From Carnegiea gigantea (Eukaryota; Streptophyta; Magnoliopsida; Caryophyllales; Cactaceae): a stretch of DNA of 64,000 nt. The position numbers and the translations under genes were made by a program. Location: contig JAKOGI010002735.1 in assembly GCA_029747015.1 (NCBI GenBank), positions 1 through 64,000 of the forward strand. The letters run 5' to 3'. Numbering within the stretch: the first letter of the stretch is position 1; each line of letters starts with the position of its first letter. Below are positions 1 through 9,403 of the stretch, piece after piece. Below the pieces are notes generated by a model. That model saw only the letters and a program-made list of their open reading frames with translations, made no database searches and was not told where the DNA came from.

Positions 1-168
1 CACTCGTTGAGGTCTAATGAGATTGCCCTTATTGTCCAATGTTACCGAGCAAGTAACCTCAAGAACAAGCATCAGGAACAGGTACGCCTTTTGTTTGTCA
101 AATGTGTGCAACAAATTGAAAACTGCTAATCTCTTCCCGAGGCATGCGCGGCCTAAATAAATGCAAAA

Positions 169-204
169 GCCCGTTGCAAAACGGGCAAAATCTTTTAAAG
201 ATTT
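169..204 (+). other. Two adjacent perfect hairpins in the leader of the Sirevirus third ORF
   Basis: Bases 169-175 (GCCCGTT) pair perfectly with 180-186 (AACGGGC) around a GCAA loop, a GNRA-type tetraloop. Two bases further on, 188-195 (AAATCTTT) pair with 197-204 (AAAGATTT) around a single base. Both lie about 110-145 bases upstream of the ATG at 315, where the spliced or subgenomic leader of the third ORF would be expected. The structure is read directly from the sequence; any role in RNA folding, packaging or translation is inference. Confidence 0.45.
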
Positions 205-314
205 CGCATGTCTCTCTCTTTAAAGCTCTCTTGCTCAATCTCTCACCTCGACCGAAACTCTCTTGCTCTGAAACTCTGTTCAAGAAACCCTAATCTCTCT
301 CCTTCCTCTGAAAA

Positions 315-2293
315 ATGGCGTCTCCCATTAGCTCCGAGAGCTCCTTGACCTTGACTCAGGGCAGCCAGACACAGGGCACAGCCTTGCAAACAGCCACAGC
401 CCTATTTGCGCCTACACAATTTCTGACGGCCCTCATGGAAGGTAAAACTACTGAACCTTCTCGACCCATTGTCTATAACCCTTTTGGGTTTTTGAAAAGC
501 ATCGACCTTAGAACAGTGAATCTGAAATTGGAAGACATCCCTTACAAATTTGGGTGGGAATTGATTTTGTTTGGAGAAACGGGGGCATGTCAACCCCAAG
601 AACCTGTTGGGGCATCTGAAAGAGAATTGGGCCTTTAGATGAAATCTTTATGTTCGATCATGGACTAGATGACATCAGTTCGCTTGGGCTGTTTCCAGAG
701 CAGGAAACAGGGCCAGAAACAGGGTCTGAGGTTTTTAGGGATGACCTAGGGGAGGATTTGTCAAAAGAAGAAGGGGGAAGTAGGGGTCAAATGGAGGAGT
801 CTCCTGTGAAGCCTGAACAAGCCACACCGGTACCACCAACCGGTGAGAAACGTAAACGATACAAAATTGTAGCTAGGCGTATTAGAATGCCAAGAACACG
901 ACCACCATCAAGGTCTAAAAGTGGCCAGACTGAAGAACCCTCAAAAAGTGAAACCCCTGTCAAACCAAAACCACAAATCTCCTCTTCGGCCAAACCCACA
1001 ACCAGGCCAACTCGAAAATCAGCCCGAATTGCCTTCCTCTCCACACCTCGTCCTGCCAAACAGTCATCCCCTGTTGTTGAGGAAATTGATTCCTCCTCTG
1101 AGCCTTCATCAGATAGCGACACTGAGAACACCTCCTTCAAACAGGGCACTCCCGTGTTATCAGAGTCCTCAGCGGATAAGCCTCTGCCTGCACCAAAATC
1201 AACCTCCACTTTACCCTCCAAACCATCACCACTCAAAACTCCCAAGAGAAAAGCCTCCCTCAAACACACCTCCACACAAGGCCCTCCTACCGAGCCCCAA
1301 CCTAAGAGAGCCAAGAAGTCTACCCCGTCCGCAATCTCCGCCAAACTGACCTAACTGCTCCAGAGACGGGTAGTCAGGGGCAAAATTATCAAGGTAAAAT
1401 ATTTTGAGGAACAGGGCCTGGGGGTGTTTCTGCACAAGCTGTGTGCACAGGGATGGTATGAGCTGTTTACAAACACCCAGCTGGGGTGTTCTGTACATGA
1501 GTTGGCAGAGTTCTAGGCCAACTGCACTGTCACCGAAGGAGTGGTGACAAGTATTGTTAATGGGCAACAGCTTCGCTTTGATGCAAAGATATTAGGGGAA
1601 ATTCTGGGGATTCCCTCCTCGGGCTTTGATATATATGTGAGAGAAGACAAGACTATTCTAGGGACAGTCAGGCTGCTGGAGCTCGCCCAAAAATTTAGCC
1701 AGCAATCAAGCCTCCAAACACCCAAGTCCGTGAAGAAAGGGGACCTGACATTGCTCCATCAATTGATATTCTGGTTTATCATCAAGAATGTCATCCCCAG
1801 GGGCCAGGGTCGCAATCTTGCTGATGCCATGGATCAATGTTTGATGGATTCGATGGACAAGGAAGAGCAAATCAACCTTCCTGTCATCATGATTCGCCAC
1901 ATAGCAAGAATTGCAAACACCTCCAGGGAACATGACCTGGGATACGGCTTCTTCCTGACTAGTGTGTTTGAGCACTTTGGGGTGACTCTGCAGAAGAAGG
2001 TGGGTGCTCAGTTCATTGATGACATTGGGAGTAACACCCTTATGGGGTGTGGATACACTTTGGTTGAGGGGTCTGCCTCAGAACAGGGGACTAGAACACC
2101 CCGTCCTCCTGTTCCTGGCAGTTCCTCAGTCAAGCTTGAGGCTGCTTTGGAAGAAAACTCTCGACTCAGTGCTGAGCTTACTGCTGTAAAGGCTGCCCTG
2201 GACGAGGAAAAAGCTCTAAACACTAAACGCCATAAAGATCTCCTCGCCCTTCTCTCTTCCCTCTCAGCAAAATTTTCCCCTCCTGCTCTCTGA
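315..2293 (+). pseudogene. Broken third ORF (env-like / putative plant transposon protein) of a Sirevirus-like copia element
   Basis: This is the extra ORF that Sireviruses carry between pol and the 3' LTR. Its N-terminal part runs 315-638, then the reading shifts frame at least twice (about 580 and 627) before continuing at 650-1354 in another frame. A stop at 1352-1354 and another at about 1514 interrupt that frame, which then runs on to 2293. The middle (about 800-1300) is rich in Pro, Ser, Lys and Thr and resembles a disordered basic linker. The part after 1380 looks like the 'putative plant transposon protein' family (PF20167-like), with stretches such as GQQLRFDAKILGEILGIPSS and HQLIFWFIIKNVIPRG. 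The C-terminus (about 2135-2285) is a heptad-rich coiled coil (KLEAALEENSRLSAEL). The polypurine tract and LTR follow directly. Family membership is by recognition; function is unknown and the copy is dead. Confidence 0.7.
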
Positions 2294-2735
2294 TCACCCC
2301 CCATCTGTTGGTTAGCCTCTCTTGCTAGTTTGTACTTTCTGTTGCACTCGTTTGGTGAACGACAGGTTATCTTGTTTTTTGATTGGCTTTTCCTTGCTTG
2401 CTTTCTGTTGTGAATTGCTCGTGTGTGACTAGGATGGCCAATCTCATTACCGTACCAACACACTTGAGTGTATCACCTGTTGACTTTCCTCCATTACCCA
2501 AGTGGTGGTGATAGTAAACACCCTCTGTTTGACTGTTCGCCCCTACTTTTTAATGATGCCAAAAGGGGGAAGATAGGTTGACCAATATTGTTTTAGTTTT
2601 GCCATGGACGAGTTAAATTTCTTACACTTTTTCGATACTAACTGCTTCATGTGAATTATCGGTCCTATAAATAATTGGCACTAATCACTTCAATTGTCCT
2701 TGAAAGTCAATATGGTCACTTAGTTTGTCATCATC

Positions 2736-2749
2736 AAAAAGGGGGAATT
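2736..2749 (+). other. Polypurine tract of the Sirevirus-like element
   Basis: The purine run AAAAAGGGGG followed by AATTT sits directly before the LTR start TGTTAGAATG. This is where plus-strand DNA priming occurs in LTR retrotransposons. A second purine run, near 2560-2573 (AAAAGGGGGAAGATAG), is a further tract as seen in long-UTR copia elements. Confidence 0.7.
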
Positions 2750-4178
2750 TGTTAGAATGTATAAAGTTTTGATGATAACAAATCCAAGTGTTGTAGTAGT
2801 TGTTGTTGTTCCAAACAGGCTTTACCAACAGGGTCTCACTGCTGTTTTTCAATATATTAAAACTGCTTGACTAATGGTTTATCAAGAACAGGTACTCAAG
2901 TCAGCGATGTAAGAACAACCATAAGGAACAGGCTCTGTAAGGTGTTTTGAAACATGTCCTGTGAAGTGTTTGAAGCATAGGATATAAGTGCAGCCGTGAG
3001 GAACCGGTTCTGTGAAGTGTTTGCAGCAGATTCGTCTCTCTACAAGATGACTAGTGGTTACAACAAGATGTCTTGATTTAATTTGGTTTTATATTTTAGA
3101 CTCTTGTTAATATGCCAATCAGAAACTCTTAACTTACCACTTACTTGAAACGGTTTTGTTTTCTTTTGGTAAATATTTCGGATCACCCTTCAGAACAATC
3201 CTGGAAACAGGGTGATCAGGATGTTTCTAGAATAAGCTGCGAAAAAAAATCGTTTTGCACGATTTTTATCTTTTGGATTTTGAGCAGCTTCTTCAAGGAT
3301 TTGCAAGAAAGATTTTTTGTGGAGTATCTTACCCCTTATCCTAAAAACGGTTATTAAAATCTAAGGGGATTTGCAAAATCTTTTTTGAATAAAAAGAATA
3401 TCCAATTTTTGACAAGTGGATAAGGTTGTTAAGAAAAACATGGGCTAGTTGTTGAGAATCACCGCCTTATGCACACGGTTTAGGAAGTGTTTCCAGCTCA
3501 TGTTTCCTCATCCCTTGTGGCCAAAGAATTCTATATTCTTTAGGGATTTTAGTTTCCAAAAATTTGAGGAATTGTTTTTTCCAAGCACTATATAAAGTCG
3601 CTTCTTAGAACGATAGAAGCATCGGTTTTCAAAGAGAAAAATTTAGTATTCATGAGCTTAAAAGTTTGAAAAGAAAACCGTGTCTAGTAAGTGAGTTATT
3701 TGAGCTTTTAAAGTTGGCATACTAGGATTTCATTGTACCCTATATTAGCTTAGTTGAGAAGCATTGTAATAGGGTGTTTTTTTTCTTTACATTCTTCTTT
3801 CACAAGAGTGAGTAGAGTGTATGTCCAAATCAAGGGGATTTTGGACGTGGGGTAACTTGTCTTAGGGAAGACAGGTTACGTGTGTTACAAGTTGTAACAA
3901 GATGTGTTACTATTGTAACGTAATTAGCCCGTTTAGTGAAGTGTTTAAATCCTACACGAGGTAGGTCGTGGTTTTTCACCTCAGTTGGGCTAGAGGTGTT
4001 TTCCACGTAAAAAATCCTGTGTTCATTATTTCCGCATTCAATTTTGTTAGATTTTCGCTTCTGCTTATCTCAGGAACAACCTGTGCGAACAGGGCCTAAG
4101 ACTGTTTGCCAGCAACTTGCGAAAATCGAACACCACAATTCACCCCCCTCTTATGGTTGTGTACTCTCTAAATCAACA
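2750..4178 (+). mobile_element. 3' LTR of a Sirevirus-like Ty1/copia retrotransposon
   Basis: The LTR starts with TGTTAGAATG straight after the polypurine tract and carries a TATATAAA box at 3589. It ends in a C-rich stretch (TTCACCCCCCTC) typical of plant copia LTR ends. The exact 3' end is uncertain: a terminal CA occurs at 4142 and again at 4178 (AAATCAACA); 4178 fits better because the next bases run straight into the primer site of a Cassandra element. Length is about 1.4 kb. The 5' LTR and pol lie left of the window, so pairing and age cannot be measured. Position suggests this element inserted into the internal part of the Cassandra element that follows. Confidence 0.65.
3589..3596 (+). 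promoter_or_regulatory. TATA box of the Sirevirus-like LTR
   Basis: TATATAAA in the second half of the LTR, about 580 bases before its end, is the expected Pol II promoter element at the U3/R border. Bases downstream (AGAACGATAGAAGCATCGG) would form the start of R. Call is by motif and position only. Confidence 0.5.
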
Positions 4179-4179
4179 G

Positions 4180-4481
4180 AGGTCAACTCTGCTACCATCT
4201 ATAATGCCCCAACCTCTTTTCGAGCCACGAGCAGTTACAAGGAATTGCTTCAAAGTTTGTTCACTAGCCTTGTTAATCAGCACAAGCCATTTTGGTGCAC
4301 TATGTACTCGCTCACACACTGTATGAGAAAGTTTCTCGGAAGACACCCATCCCAAACCCCTCTAAAGCAAGCATACTTAACTATGAGACTTTTTAAGAGT
4401 AGGTTGCATGAAAAGGAATGTGTACACTTGATGATATAAGTAGTCACTTCAGATCATTTGAGCCATACTTACGGTACTACA
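4180..4481 (-). mobile_element. Cassandra-type TRIM, 5' LTR with 5S rRNA domain plus primer-binding site (copy 1)
   Basis: On the minus strand a ~282 bp LTR begins TGTAGTACC (4481) and ends GGGGCATTATA (4200). It is followed at 4197 by TGGTAGCAGAG, close to the initiator-Met tRNA primer site TGGTATCAGAGC. Within the LTR, AGTTAAGTATGC (4382-4371) matches the 5S rRNA A box and GGATGGGTGTCTTCC (4352-4338) matches its C box. Cassandra elements are short non-autonomous LTR retrotransposons known to carry a Pol III-transcribed 5S domain in each LTR. The internal domain is cut off near 4179 by the Sirevirus LTR. LTR length and sequence agree with copies 2 and 3 nearby. Confidence 0.75.
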
Positions 4482-4554
4482 TATGACTACAAGCCTTTCT
4501 AGCATGCTTTCACCCTTGCTTAAATGCTGTCTGGGAAACTTCACAGGTGATCAA

Positions 4555-4995
4555 TGTAATACCTAGAGTGTGGCTCAAGGGATTTGAAGTGATTGCTTAC
4601 ATCACTAAAGGTGCAGTATCCTTTTCACGGAGCTAACTTTTAAGGACTCCATAGTTAATAGTGCTTGCTTTTGAGAAATCCTATGATGGGTGATCTTTTG
4701 GGAAGTTTTTCATGTGACCTATGAGCAAGGATGAATTATGTATAAAATAGTTATGGTGATCTATAGGGCCAGTAGATGATCCTTGAAGTCGTTCTAAGCA
4801 ACTACACGCAGTAGGGCAAGTGTCAGGCATTAGAGATGATATCATAGCCAACCCATAACTATGAGCTGCATTAGGGGGTAGGAAAGCCCTGAGCAGTCAC
4901 CTAGTGGGGTAAAGATGCTAGTGTGAATGAAGATTAAGGGAATACATAAGTCAGTCAGTTGCACAATGAGAATGTTGTACTCTTCAAGTGGGGGT
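4555..4995 (+). mobile_element. Cassandra-type TRIM, 5' LTR with 5S domain, primer site and internal domain (copy 2)
   Basis: The LTR runs from TGTAATACC (4555) to about 4834, roughly 280 bp. It is followed by TGATATCATAGCC (4837-4849), 11 of 13 matches to the initiator-Met primer site. The 5S-like segment (about 4588-4712) has an A box AGTTAATAGTGC (4653-4664) and a C box TGATGGGTGATCTTTTGGGAAG-like stretch (4684-4705). A ~130 bp internal domain ends in a polypurine tract, GTGGGGGTGA (about 4979-4988). After the tract only TGTAA is shared with the LTR, so the 3' LTR is missing or replaced. It lies head to head with copy 1, 73 bp away. Confidence 0.75.
4588..4712 (+). ncRNA. 5S rRNA-like domain inside Cassandra LTR copy 2 (decayed)
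   Basis: About 125 bases follow the order of a plant 5S rRNA: a 5' part (GATTGCTTACATCACTAA), an A box at 4653-4664, a short intermediate segment and a C box at 4684-4705. In Cassandra elements this domain has its own internal Pol III promoter. The copy has several substitutions plus extra bases around 4626-4645 relative to a normal ~120-base 5S, so it is unlikely to give a functional ribosomal RNA. Whether it is still transcribed cannot be read from sequence. Confidence 0.6.
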
Positions 4996-6102
4996 GAATA
5001 TTATTGTAAATTACACAAGCATACAGTTTTATCGTTGTTGGAATTACGAATCTCATCTTCAGAGATGATTGTGAAATTAGATTACCAAAAATTCTGAATC
5101 ATAATACTAAATTAGATTACCAAAATTTGTTGCCAAAATAAGAAATAGGAACCAAATCCAAATAAGTGCAACCTACTAACACTTAGCTGTAACTAACCAA
5201 CCAAAGCTTTCCAATTAGATACTATATTGCCACAGTGTAGAATGAGCAACTTGGATATGAAAAATTCTGAATTAAACTTTCGATTTCCAATCAAGTAAAC
5301 AAACCCAAAATTCAAGCACACCAATTATGAACTGAAACTTCAGTCTGAAAACTAAAACTGTGAGAAGTGAAATGAATACATGAACTGAAAAACTCCTGCC
5401 CGGACTCTCTGTTTTCGACCTCTACTTTAAGCGCTCAACCCCTAGTCTTCAGCCCCTTCATTGCCCCTAAATAATTTCCTTGGTTCACGCTTTGAAACTG
5501 TTAGATTTATGATGGTGATGATGATGGATAATGAAGGAGGAGAGAGAAGAAGAAACGATTGAGAATAAAGGTGAAAGGCCCTGTTATGCTTCCCCTATTG
5601 CTTTCGAGTTCTTCTGGGCAATAGTTCTCGGGTTGGAAGAGGAAGAGAAAGGGGGGTGGGTAACGGTCCAATAAAGCAATGAATGTTGATGAATGATGAA
5701 AGAGGAGAGAGAGAGGTCAAGTAGCAGCTGTGATGAAGAAGAAGGCAAAGAGTTGAAGGGAGGGGAAGAATGAACACGGCTACCCTGTTCTCTTCGGCTT
5801 TCCAGGCAAACCGTCGAGGAAGAAGAATAGCTAGGGGAAGAAGAAGATGGCCTCACATGCATGGGGCGTGCGATCACTTAAAGGGAAGCAGACGGGAAGC
5901 CGCAGACTGGGCCTAGCCCAGTGAGGGAAGTACAGATTGGTCCACCATGAGAAAATGAAATGGAAGACAAGGGGTGAGGTCGGATAGCGAAACATATGGG
6001 CCAGGCTCGTTTAGGAGTGAAGAGATAGGAAGAGAGGAGATGGAAGAGCTAGGGAAACGGATCTCGTAACTAGGCCGCAAAGCTGGGTTAGACGTACGCT
6101 GG

Positions 6103-6144
<42 letters not shown>

Positions 6145-6381
6145 AGGAGAAAGGCTGAAGTACGGGTCTTGAGCATGGGTTGGACCTGACTTTCTTCCCT
6201 TCTTTTCTTCTTTTATTGATCCAATAACAAGCAAATTGAGCATCTTATTCAACATTTTCTGAACTCTTTTGTATTCCTGCAAAATAAACGAAAAATATTA
6301 ATATTTTAATTTAATAATTTATTTGGAGCAAATACTAGATAATAAGAGCGTACAAAATATTATAATTTATGGTTGAACAAA
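4996..6381. other. Unassigned spacer with purine-rich stretch
   Basis: I see no supported gene. 5010-5400 is AT-rich and includes the 17-base direct repeat AAATTAGATTACCAAAA twice within about 40 bases (near 5073 and 5101). 5500-6060 is G+A-rich on the + strand, which makes long open frames on the - strand, but their products are low-complexity Ser/Leu/Pro runs without any recognisable domain. The stretch ends in an (AG)18 microsatellite. Confidence 0.5.
6105..6140. repeat. (AG)18 microsatellite
   Basis: Uninterrupted AG dinucleotide repeat of 36 bases, embedded in a G+A-rich region. The Ser-Leu repeats it encodes on the minus strand are an artefact of the repeat. Confidence 0.95.
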
Positions 6382-6660
6382 TATGACACCATGAGTATGA
6401 CTTAAAATATTTGAATCAACTATTTATATCATCATAGATGTACCTTCCTTTTTGAGCAGTCCACTCTTCAGAACTCTACAATTAAGTATGCTTGCTGTGG
6501 GCAAATCTTGGGATGGGTGACATCCTAAAAAGTTGCCCCAGCAGCGTGTGAGTGAGCACGGAGCATGCTGGAAAGGCTTATGTTGTTTGTGAGCCTACTA
6601 ACGAACTTTGAAACTATGCCAAGTAACTGTCCACGACCTAAAAGGGGTGGGGGAAATACA
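6382..6660 (+). mobile_element. Cassandra-type LTR with 5S domain (copy 3, probable solo or detached LTR)
   Basis: About 279 bp align end to end with copies 1 and 2: start TATGACACC (first bases decayed), end GGGGGAAATACA. The 5S-like part is the best preserved of the three, with an A box AATTAAGTATGC (6480-6491) and a C box beginning GGATGGGTGACATCC (6511). No primer site follows at 6661 and no polypurine tract precedes 6382, so it is either a solo LTR or a severed end. No clear target duplication is visible. Confidence 0.7.
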
Positions 6661-6980
6661 TCTAGTTTACAAGTGACTTTGAGTCTTCTTCCCTTTTGAG
6701 CCCTACAGTTCACGTTGACAATCATGTATGCGAGCTTTAGGGTGAGAAAGATTTTTCTTATCCTACTTTTGCACCTACACACCTTGTTGACTAGCTTCAC
6801 TAAGTACTACCCTAGGGAAGTCCAAATTATTCCTAATCTAACTTTTTATCTAGCTCCCTTAGGAGAGCCTAAGGAGAGTGAGACTTACGAGGTTAAATCT
6901 TGTTTTAATAAGTCAGATGTGTATGGTGATTGCTTGAGTGAGTGATATATGTACAATTCTAATGAGGAGAAGCATATATT

Positions 6981-7101
6981 AGAGGAGACTACATCTGATG
7001 AATCTTATGATGAGAGCATACTTGGGGTGTCACCTCCTAATTGTGAGATTGACGACTATAGCATGCTCTCATCATAAGATTCATCAGATGTAGTCTCCTC
7101 T
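6981..7101. repeat. Perfect 39 bp inverted repeat with 43 bp loop
   Basis: Bases 6981-7019 are the exact reverse complement of 7063-7101, with no mismatch. The loop, 7020-7062, begins ACTTGGGGTG. The arms lie in a stretch that reads as acidic protein (ETTSDESYDES) on +, just upstream of the recognisable part of copy B1. Perfect pairing in otherwise decayed sequence suggests either a recent inverted duplication or gene conversion between arms. The transcript would form a 39 bp double-stranded stem. Confidence 0.9.
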
Positions 7102-7503
7102 CTTATTCACCACCCTTCTCTTCCCCTGAGTACTACTTTGTTAAGCTCATAGATGATTATATAATGAATAATTTTAATCATGATTTAGGCTTTTGTGGAC
7201 ATTGTGATGCAAAAGCTTAAGGGAAATGTGGATGAATTAGTTAGGTCCCTTTGTAACCTAAAAGCATATAACCCTTCCATTGACCCATATTGCCTATACC
7301 TAGAGGACAAGCATTGGTCAATTCTATTGTCTTCTTTACATCATAGTTTTGCTAATTTCTCCAAGGCATTTAATAAGCTAAAGAAGACATTGCGTATTAT
7401 TACTCTAATGATATTTGTTTTCTCTTACCGGCATGTTTGTGAGGTACATTCATAACAATATGACAAGCTCTTGAGGACATTAACTACATCTGAATTGGAG
7501 ATG

Positions 7504-7845
7504 AGGATGGTCAGGTGGATGTGTGGTTTTACGAGAATAGACAGAGTTAGGAATTGTGTAATTAGGGACTTAGCTAAAGTGGCCTTCATAGGAGAGAAGA
7601 TGAGGGAATCGAGACTCCGATGGTTCGGCCACGTGAAAAGGAGAAGTATGGTAGCCCCTGTGAGGAGGTGTGAGTTGATCGACCTTCACGGTGGTAAGAG
7701 AGGCAGGGGTAGGCCGAAGAAGAGTTTGGACGAGGTGATTAGAGAGGACTTAAAAGTAGTGGGTTTGTCGGAGGACCTAGCTCAGGATAGGAGGTTGTGG
7801 CGGAATAGGATTAGGATCTTAGATAGCAGAGAAGCGTCTCTGTAG
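7504..7845 (+). pseudogene. C-terminal ~114 codons of an RTE-type LINE ORF2, truncated
   Basis: The open stretch carries the C-terminal signature of plant RTE-type LINE polyproteins: [15 protein letters not shown] at its start, then [12 protein letters not shown], then [11 protein letters not shown], ending [11 protein letters not shown]. The reverse transcriptase palm with its FADD-like motif and the endonuclease are missing because of 5' truncation, so it cannot encode an active enzyme. The frame is free of stops over its whole length, unlike almost everything else in the window. The open frame also continues upstream into the host element (from 7471, no ATG before 7501), making a short accidental gag/LINE fusion. 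Confidence 0.8.
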
Positions 7846-7958
7846 TTATCAGTAGCTGCAGTGGCTTAGTGCTGGTAGGGGTCTGTCGTGCTCGTATACA
7901 GGTTGTGCTTTTTTTCTGGAAGTGACGGCAGCTGTCTAACGTTGATTGTTGAGATACG

Positions 7959-8018
7959 TTCTTTCAGCTTTCTTTTACCTTCTTTCAGCTTCCTTTTACC
8001 TTCTTTCAGCTTCAGCTT
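7959..8018 (+). repeat. 21 bp tandem repeat in the LINE 3' UTR
   Basis: Units TTCTTTCAGCTTTCTTTTACC (7959-7979) and one with a single change (7980-8000) are followed by a partial third (8001-8018). It lies between the LINE stop codon and the conserved terminal block, where 3' UTR length variation is common. Confidence 0.8.
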
Positions 8019-9403
8019 CTTTGGCGCTGATTTCCCTCTTTAAATGCTTCGCAAGCGCTTTCATCTTTAAAACTTTTTCACAAAACCTTTTCGTGGGTCT
8101 CTTAGAATCAACCTCTCTATGGGTAGGAATACCGGTAGAGGTATGGTTGCCTACAGTTGGATCTCCCCAGACCCCGCGAAAGCAGGACCCACACTAGGAG
8201 GTAGTGTTGTTGTTGTTGTTTGTTGAATTGGAGATGTGAGTCATAGAATGGGGGGACTAGTTGATGCTCCTCGGGCTTCAGATCACATCCATCAAAAGAG
8301 GTATAGTTTGGATACAATTAGTACTCAACCTAGTATTATTGCTCTATCCCTTTTTGTATGGTAATGTATAGTTATTTAAGTTTTCTTTTTCTTTTTCTAT
8401 CTCTAAGGTCCCCTGATGCAAAAAGAACATTATGTGGTTTTGGTGTAGGGATGGGGAAGCCATACTTCATAAATTTTTAAGAAAGAAAATAATAAGAGAG
8501 AAATTTTTTAAAAAAAAACCAAAAAGACTTTCTATTTGTATGTGATTTTGGGGAGTTGTACTATCTTTCATTGACTTTTTCCGCTTGTGACTTAGTTATT
8601 AAGTTGTATATAAAGAGGGTGTACATGATAGAATTTAGTATAAACTATGCCGTTCTAGTCCTGAATTCTAATCCTTTCATTCCATTATAGCTATTAAGTC
8701 TAGTCCTTCCTAGTATATCACCATTGTCTTAAGGTCTTAGACTTTCGTCTTTGATACTCCTACTTATCTTATTTTATAGTTGCTATTTTCTTAACTTTCA
8801 GTCTGCATTGAAAAAATAGAAATAAAAAAATTTTAAAAAGTGTCAACAAAAAGAGTCTAAAGTTGAGAATAACAAGTATCCCTTTAAGGCATGCGCTATG
8901 GGGTGCTACCCTTTAATGCAATATGGCTACTGCTAGAAACTTGTAGTCAGTAAAGTAGTTTGTGTTAGTCAAAGGGAATTGAGTTGAGCTCTAGTTAGCT
9001 TAACTCCTAGGGTGATGATATATTTGCACACTAGGCACTATGATGGATTCATAATATCATGGCTTGTGGGGTGAAAAGTTCATGTTTGGATGTCATTAGC
9101 GGAGGCAGAGGATCTTCATAAGTGCATTGTGCTAGTATATAATCTAATATTTGGGTTGTAAGGATGATATGTTGGTTGTGCATGTATAGTTTTCCCTTAT
9201 TAGACATTCAGGCATATATTGAGAAAAATTCAAAAAGATTTTAGGCTTTGTCTTCTCTTTTTCTTTTCTTCTTCAATGATTTTTTCACTATATGTTCTAC
9301 AAACCCTCATGAAATCCTATCTGTTGGCTAGGGGAAACCTAGGTGTTTAAAGGACTTATTACACGTGTTAGGTGCAACTATGATTCCTACAAAGGTGAAT
9401 CAG

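Larger units (their letters stand above)
7504..8223 (+). mobile_element. 5'-truncated RTE-type LINE with (TTG)n tail and 13 bp target duplication
   Basis: The insert comprises the end of a LINE reverse transcriptase ORF (to 7845), a 3' UTR with an imperfect 21 bp tandem repeat, a conserved terminal block around CTCCCCAGACCCCGC (8162-8176), and a TTG-repeat tail (about 8205-8222). It is flanked by TGAATTGGAGATG at 7491-7503 and again at 8224-8236, a perfect 13 bp duplication. The 3' block and (TTG)n tail resemble ends of plant RTE LINEs and of the SINEs that use them. The host element resumes after the second copy of the duplication. GAGATG also fits the LINE frame, so the 5' junction may include microhomology. 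The intact duplication and open frame indicate a fairly young insertion. Confidence 0.8.
7195..9403 (+). mobile_element. Internal fragment of an Athila-related non-autonomous element (copy B1), split by a LINE
   Basis: The fragment parallels the internal region of the complete element at 13291-18259. 7195-7503 matches about 15545-15800 at protein level (both read YNPSIDPYCLY/YDPSLNPYRLY-like, then an F-KAF/F-RAFDK motif). 8224-8360 matches about 15830-15940. 8870-9403 matches about 16435-17030 at DNA level (AACAAGTATCCCTTT; GGTGATGATATA; ACCCTCAT...GGGGAA). Similarity stops near 9403, before the polypurine tract and LTR, and no 5' LTR is seen, so it is truncated at both ends. 6661-7194 probably belongs to the same element but I could not align it securely. 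It is interrupted at 7504-8223 by a LINE. Confidence 0.65.

Noticed and set aside
787..1349. Long frames on the other strand and in another frame of the Sirevirus third ORF
   Set aside because: Shadows of the Pro/Ser/Lys-rich linker; no domain and no independent support.
4044..4439. Open frame of 131 codons on +
   Set aside because: It spans the end of the Sirevirus LTR and the whole Cassandra copy 1 LTR read on the wrong strand; both are non-coding elements.
5584..6282. Several minus-strand frames rich in Ser, Leu and Pro
   Set aside because: They arise from the G+A-rich strand and the (AG)18 repeat; low complexity and no family match.
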